From Neobacillus niacini (GTDB lineage Bacteria > Bacillota > Bacilli > Bacillales > Cytobacillaceae), in contig NZ_JACWFG010000004.1 of the NCBI RefSeq assembly GCF_019749295.1, positions 1 through 64,000 of the forward strand: a stretch of DNA of 64,000 nt. Direction: 5' to 3'. The notes under the pieces were generated by a model. It was not told where the DNA came from, did no database searches, and saw only the letters and a program-made list of their open reading frames with translations. Each line of letters opens with the position of its first letter. The first letter of the stretch is position 1. Shown here piece after piece: positions 62,008 through 64,000 of the stretch. A program made the translations under genes and the position numbers.

Positions 62008-63183
62008 ATGAGAGAAGCGGTAATTGTAGCCGGAGCACGAACCCCGGTTGGTAAAGCGAAGAAAGGTACGCTTGCCCATGTTCGCCCTGATGATTTGGGA
62101 GCATTGGTTGTAAAAGAAACATTAAAACGTGCAGGAAATTACGAAGGAAATATTGATGATTTAATCATAGGATGTGCGATGCCTGAAGCTGAGCAGGGAA
62201 ATAACATGGCTCGGAATATTGGGGCACTTGCAGGCCTGCCGCACACAGTTCCGGCAATCACCATTAACCGTTTTTGTTCTTCTGGACTACAAGCGATAGC
62301 CTATGCAGCACAAGGGATAATGCTCGGTCACACCGATACAGCGATTGCTGGTGGAGCGGAATCGATGAGTCTAATCCCAATGGCAGGGCATGTGGTTCGT
62401 CCAAATGTAAAACTAGCAGAATCAGCGCCAGAGTACTACATGGGAATGGGTCATACTGCTGAAGAAGTAGCCAAGAAATATGGTATAACGCGTGAGGACC
62501 AAGACGCATTTGCTGTTCGCAGCCATCAGAAAGCTGCAAAAGCCATTCAAGAAGGAAAATTTGTGGATGAAATTGTTCCCGTGGAAGTTACCTTCCGTTC
62601 TGTCGGAAAGGACAACAAGCTAGTTGAGAGAACAATCAAATTTTCTCAAGATGAAGGCGTGCGCCCTGATACAAACGTACAATCTTTAGCAAAACTTCGT
62701 CCCGCCTTCTCTGTGACAGGTTCTGTTACAGCTGGCAATGCCTCACAAACAAGTGATGGAGCAGCAGCTTTAATGATAATGGACCGTGAAAAAGCAGAGT
62801 CACTTGGGCTAAAGCCATTAGCTAAATTCAGATCCTTTGCGGTCGGAGGTGTACCGCCGGAAATTATGGGAGTTGGTCCTGTTGTCGCAGTTCCAAAGGC
62901 CGTTAAACTGGCTGGTCTAGAATTATCCGATATAAATCTTTTCGAATTAAACGAAGCATTTGCTTCTCAATCCCTGCAAGTCATTCGCGAGCTTGGTCTC
63001 GATGAAGAAAAAGTAAACGTAAATGGCGGGGCAATTGCACTAGGTCATCCGCTTGGCTGTACAGGTGCAAAACTTACGTTAACACTAATCCACGAACTAA
63101 GACGCCGGAACCAGCAATTTGGGGTCGTAACCATGTGCATAGGCGGCGGAATGGGCGCTGCAGGAGTTTTCGAACTTCTTTAA
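62008..63183 (+). CDS. fadA: FadA: acetyl-CoA C-acyltransferase (3-ketoacyl-CoA thiolase)
   Basis: 391 aa. Nucleophile Cys about 91 in [28 protein letters not shown]; His about 348 in [16 protein letters not shown]; second Cys about 378 in [12 protein letters not shown]. These are the complete thiolase catalytic elements. It releases acetyl-CoA in the last step of beta-oxidation. ATG after AGAGAGGG. Between fadN and fadE. Confidence 0.96.
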   Translation: MREAVIVAGARTPVGKAKKGTLAHVRPDDLGALVVKETLKRAGNYEGNIDDLIIGCAMPEAEQGNNMARNIGALAGLPHTVPAITINRFCSSGLQAIAYAAQGIMLGHTDTAIAGGAESMSLIPMAGHVVRPNVKLAESAPEYYMGMGHTAEEVAKKYGITREDQDAFAVRSHQKAAKAIQEGKFVDEIVPVEVTFRSVGKDNKLVERTIKFSQDEGVRPDTNVQSLAKLRPAFSVTGSVTAGNASQTSDGAAALMIMDREKAESLGLKPLAKFRSFAVGGVPPEIMGVGPVVAVPKAVKLAGLELSDINLFELNEAFASQSLQVIRELGLDEEKVNVNGGAIALGHPLGCTGAKLTLTLIHELRRRNQQFGVVTMCIGGGMGAAGVFELL

Positions 63184-63245
63184 AACGACGTAAAGAATTC
63201 ATTGATGAATTACGGCTGGCTATAAAAGATTAGGAGGAATTTTTG

Positions 63246-64000
63246 ATGACACAACAAGCAGAAAAAATTATTAAAGGCGGAAGCTTTTTAATCGACGATA
63301 TTTCCTATGATCAAATGTTAACACCAGAGGATTTTAACGAAGAGCAACTAATGATCGCGAAAACTGCAGAGGACTTCATAGAAAAAGAAGTGCTTCCACA
63401 ACTGGAACATCTTGAAAATCATGAATTTGATCGCACAGTAAAACTATTAAAGCAAGCTGGAGATCTAGGTCTTTTAGCAGCAGATGTACCTGAGGAGTAT
63501 GATGGTCTAGGTTTAGATAAAGTGACTTCATCACTGGTAACTGAGAAAATGTCAAAAGCTGGCGGCTTCTCACTTTCCTATGGCGCACATGTTGGAATCG
63601 GCTCACTGCCTATCGTTTTATTCGGTAACGAAGAGCAAAAGAAAAAATATTTACCGGCACTAGCTTCTGGTGAAAAGATTGCAGCATACGCCTTAACAGA
63701 GCCAGGTTCAGGTTCAGATGCACTTGGTGCAAGAACAACAGCAAAACTAAACGAAGCAGGTACACATTACATTCTTAACGGCGAGAAACAATGGATTACC
63801 AATGCTGGTTTTGCCGATGTATTTGTTGTCTATACAAAAATAGATGGTGAACATTTCACTGCGTTCATTGTTGAAAAAGACTTCCCTGGAGTTTCTACTG
63901 GCGCTGAAGAAAAGAAAATGGGAATTAAGAGCTCTTCTACTCGTACACTTATTCTAGAAGATGTACCTGTCCCTGTGGAAAACCTATTAGGAGAGTATGG
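63246..64000 (+). CDS. fadE: FadE: acyl-CoA dehydrogenase (partial, cut by window end)
   Basis: 251 codons are visible; the frame is open at the window end, and full proteins are about 590 aa. N-terminal and middle acyl-CoA dehydrogenase domains: [55 protein letters not shown] (flavin/substrate signature) and [25 protein letters not shown]-dependent first step of beta-oxidation. ATG at 63246 after TAGGAGGA. Confidence 0.93.
   Translation, partial: MTQQAEKIIKGGSFLIDDISYDQMLTPEDFNEEQLMIAKTAEDFIEKEVLPQLEHLENHEFDRTVKLLKQAGDLGLLAADVPEEYDGLGLDKVTSSLVTEKMSKAGGFSLSYGAHVGIGSLPIVLFGNEEQKKKYLPALASGEKIAAYALTEPGSGSDALGARTTAKLNEAGTHYILNGEKQWITNAGFADVFVVYTKIDGEHFTAFIVEKDFPGVSTGAEEKKMGIKSSSTRTLILEDVPVPVENLLGEY

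Overview
The window reads as chromosomal DNA of a low-GC, endospore-forming Bacillaceae (Bacillus/Neobacillus-like; genus is inference). Support comes from a CotF-type coat protein, a short acid-soluble-spore-protein-like gene, purine-rich Shine-Dalgarno sites with frequent TTG/GTG starts, and B. subtilis-like modules: tcyABC, yuaF-floT with a sigma-W promoter, fadNAE with a FadR box, nadE, and Fur boxes. I see no tRNA, rRNA, CRISPR array, phage or insertion sequence.

Layout. 0.2-3.8 kb: secreted two-domain nucleotidase (minus). 4.3-8.5 kb: RpiR-type regulator, YjiH membrane protein, GNAT acyltransferase and an enolase-superfamily enzyme of the N-succinylamino acid racemase/OSBS group, probably one operon for amino-acid (D- to L-) metabolism. 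8.6-26.6 kb: an apparent xyloglucan-oligosaccharide utilisation locus: YesL-like protein, GH3, GH95, GH42, a YesM/YesN-type two-component system, an LplB/LplC/LplA-type ABC importer and a YicI-type GH31 alpha-xylosidase. None of the four glycosidases has a signal peptide, so the model is import of oligosaccharides followed by trimming of fucose, galactose, xylose and glucose in the cytoplasm. CcpA (cre) sites precede the operons.

26.7-29.8 kb: a spore coat gene, then the most striking system of the window: a compact operon for an encapsulin nanocompartment with an IMEF-type iron-mineralising cargo and a [2Fe-2S] ferredoxin. Cargo (C-terminus) and ferredoxin (N-terminus) carry the same shell-targeting motif FTVGSLI. 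An uncharacterised gene with a near-consensus Fur box faces it. 30-41 kb: housekeeping and membrane genes (DUF2085, AI-2E family, AlkD-like, CDF transporter, thioesterase, nadE, a MASE3 sensor without output domain, an amino acid antiporter, cystine ABC transporter). 41.3-43.4 kb: NfeD-like protein and flotillin. 43.58-44.02 kb: array of about 8.5 units of a 52-bp hairpin repeat in a gene-free gap.

44.3-53.6 kb: two-component system, tungstate-type ABC transporter with its own HTH/substrate-binding regulator, azoreductase behind a palindromic operator-like region, UppP, a HIT-like DUF4931 protein and a SEDS protein. 53.6-58.8 kb: Fur-boxed ferric-siderophore transporter with a FhuF-like reductase and a DUF2573 protein. 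58.8-59.5 kb: short hairpin repeats of the same family as those at the very start of the window, and an SASP-like gene. 59.5-64.0 kb: fadN-fadA-fadE beta-oxidation operon, with fadE cut by the window end.
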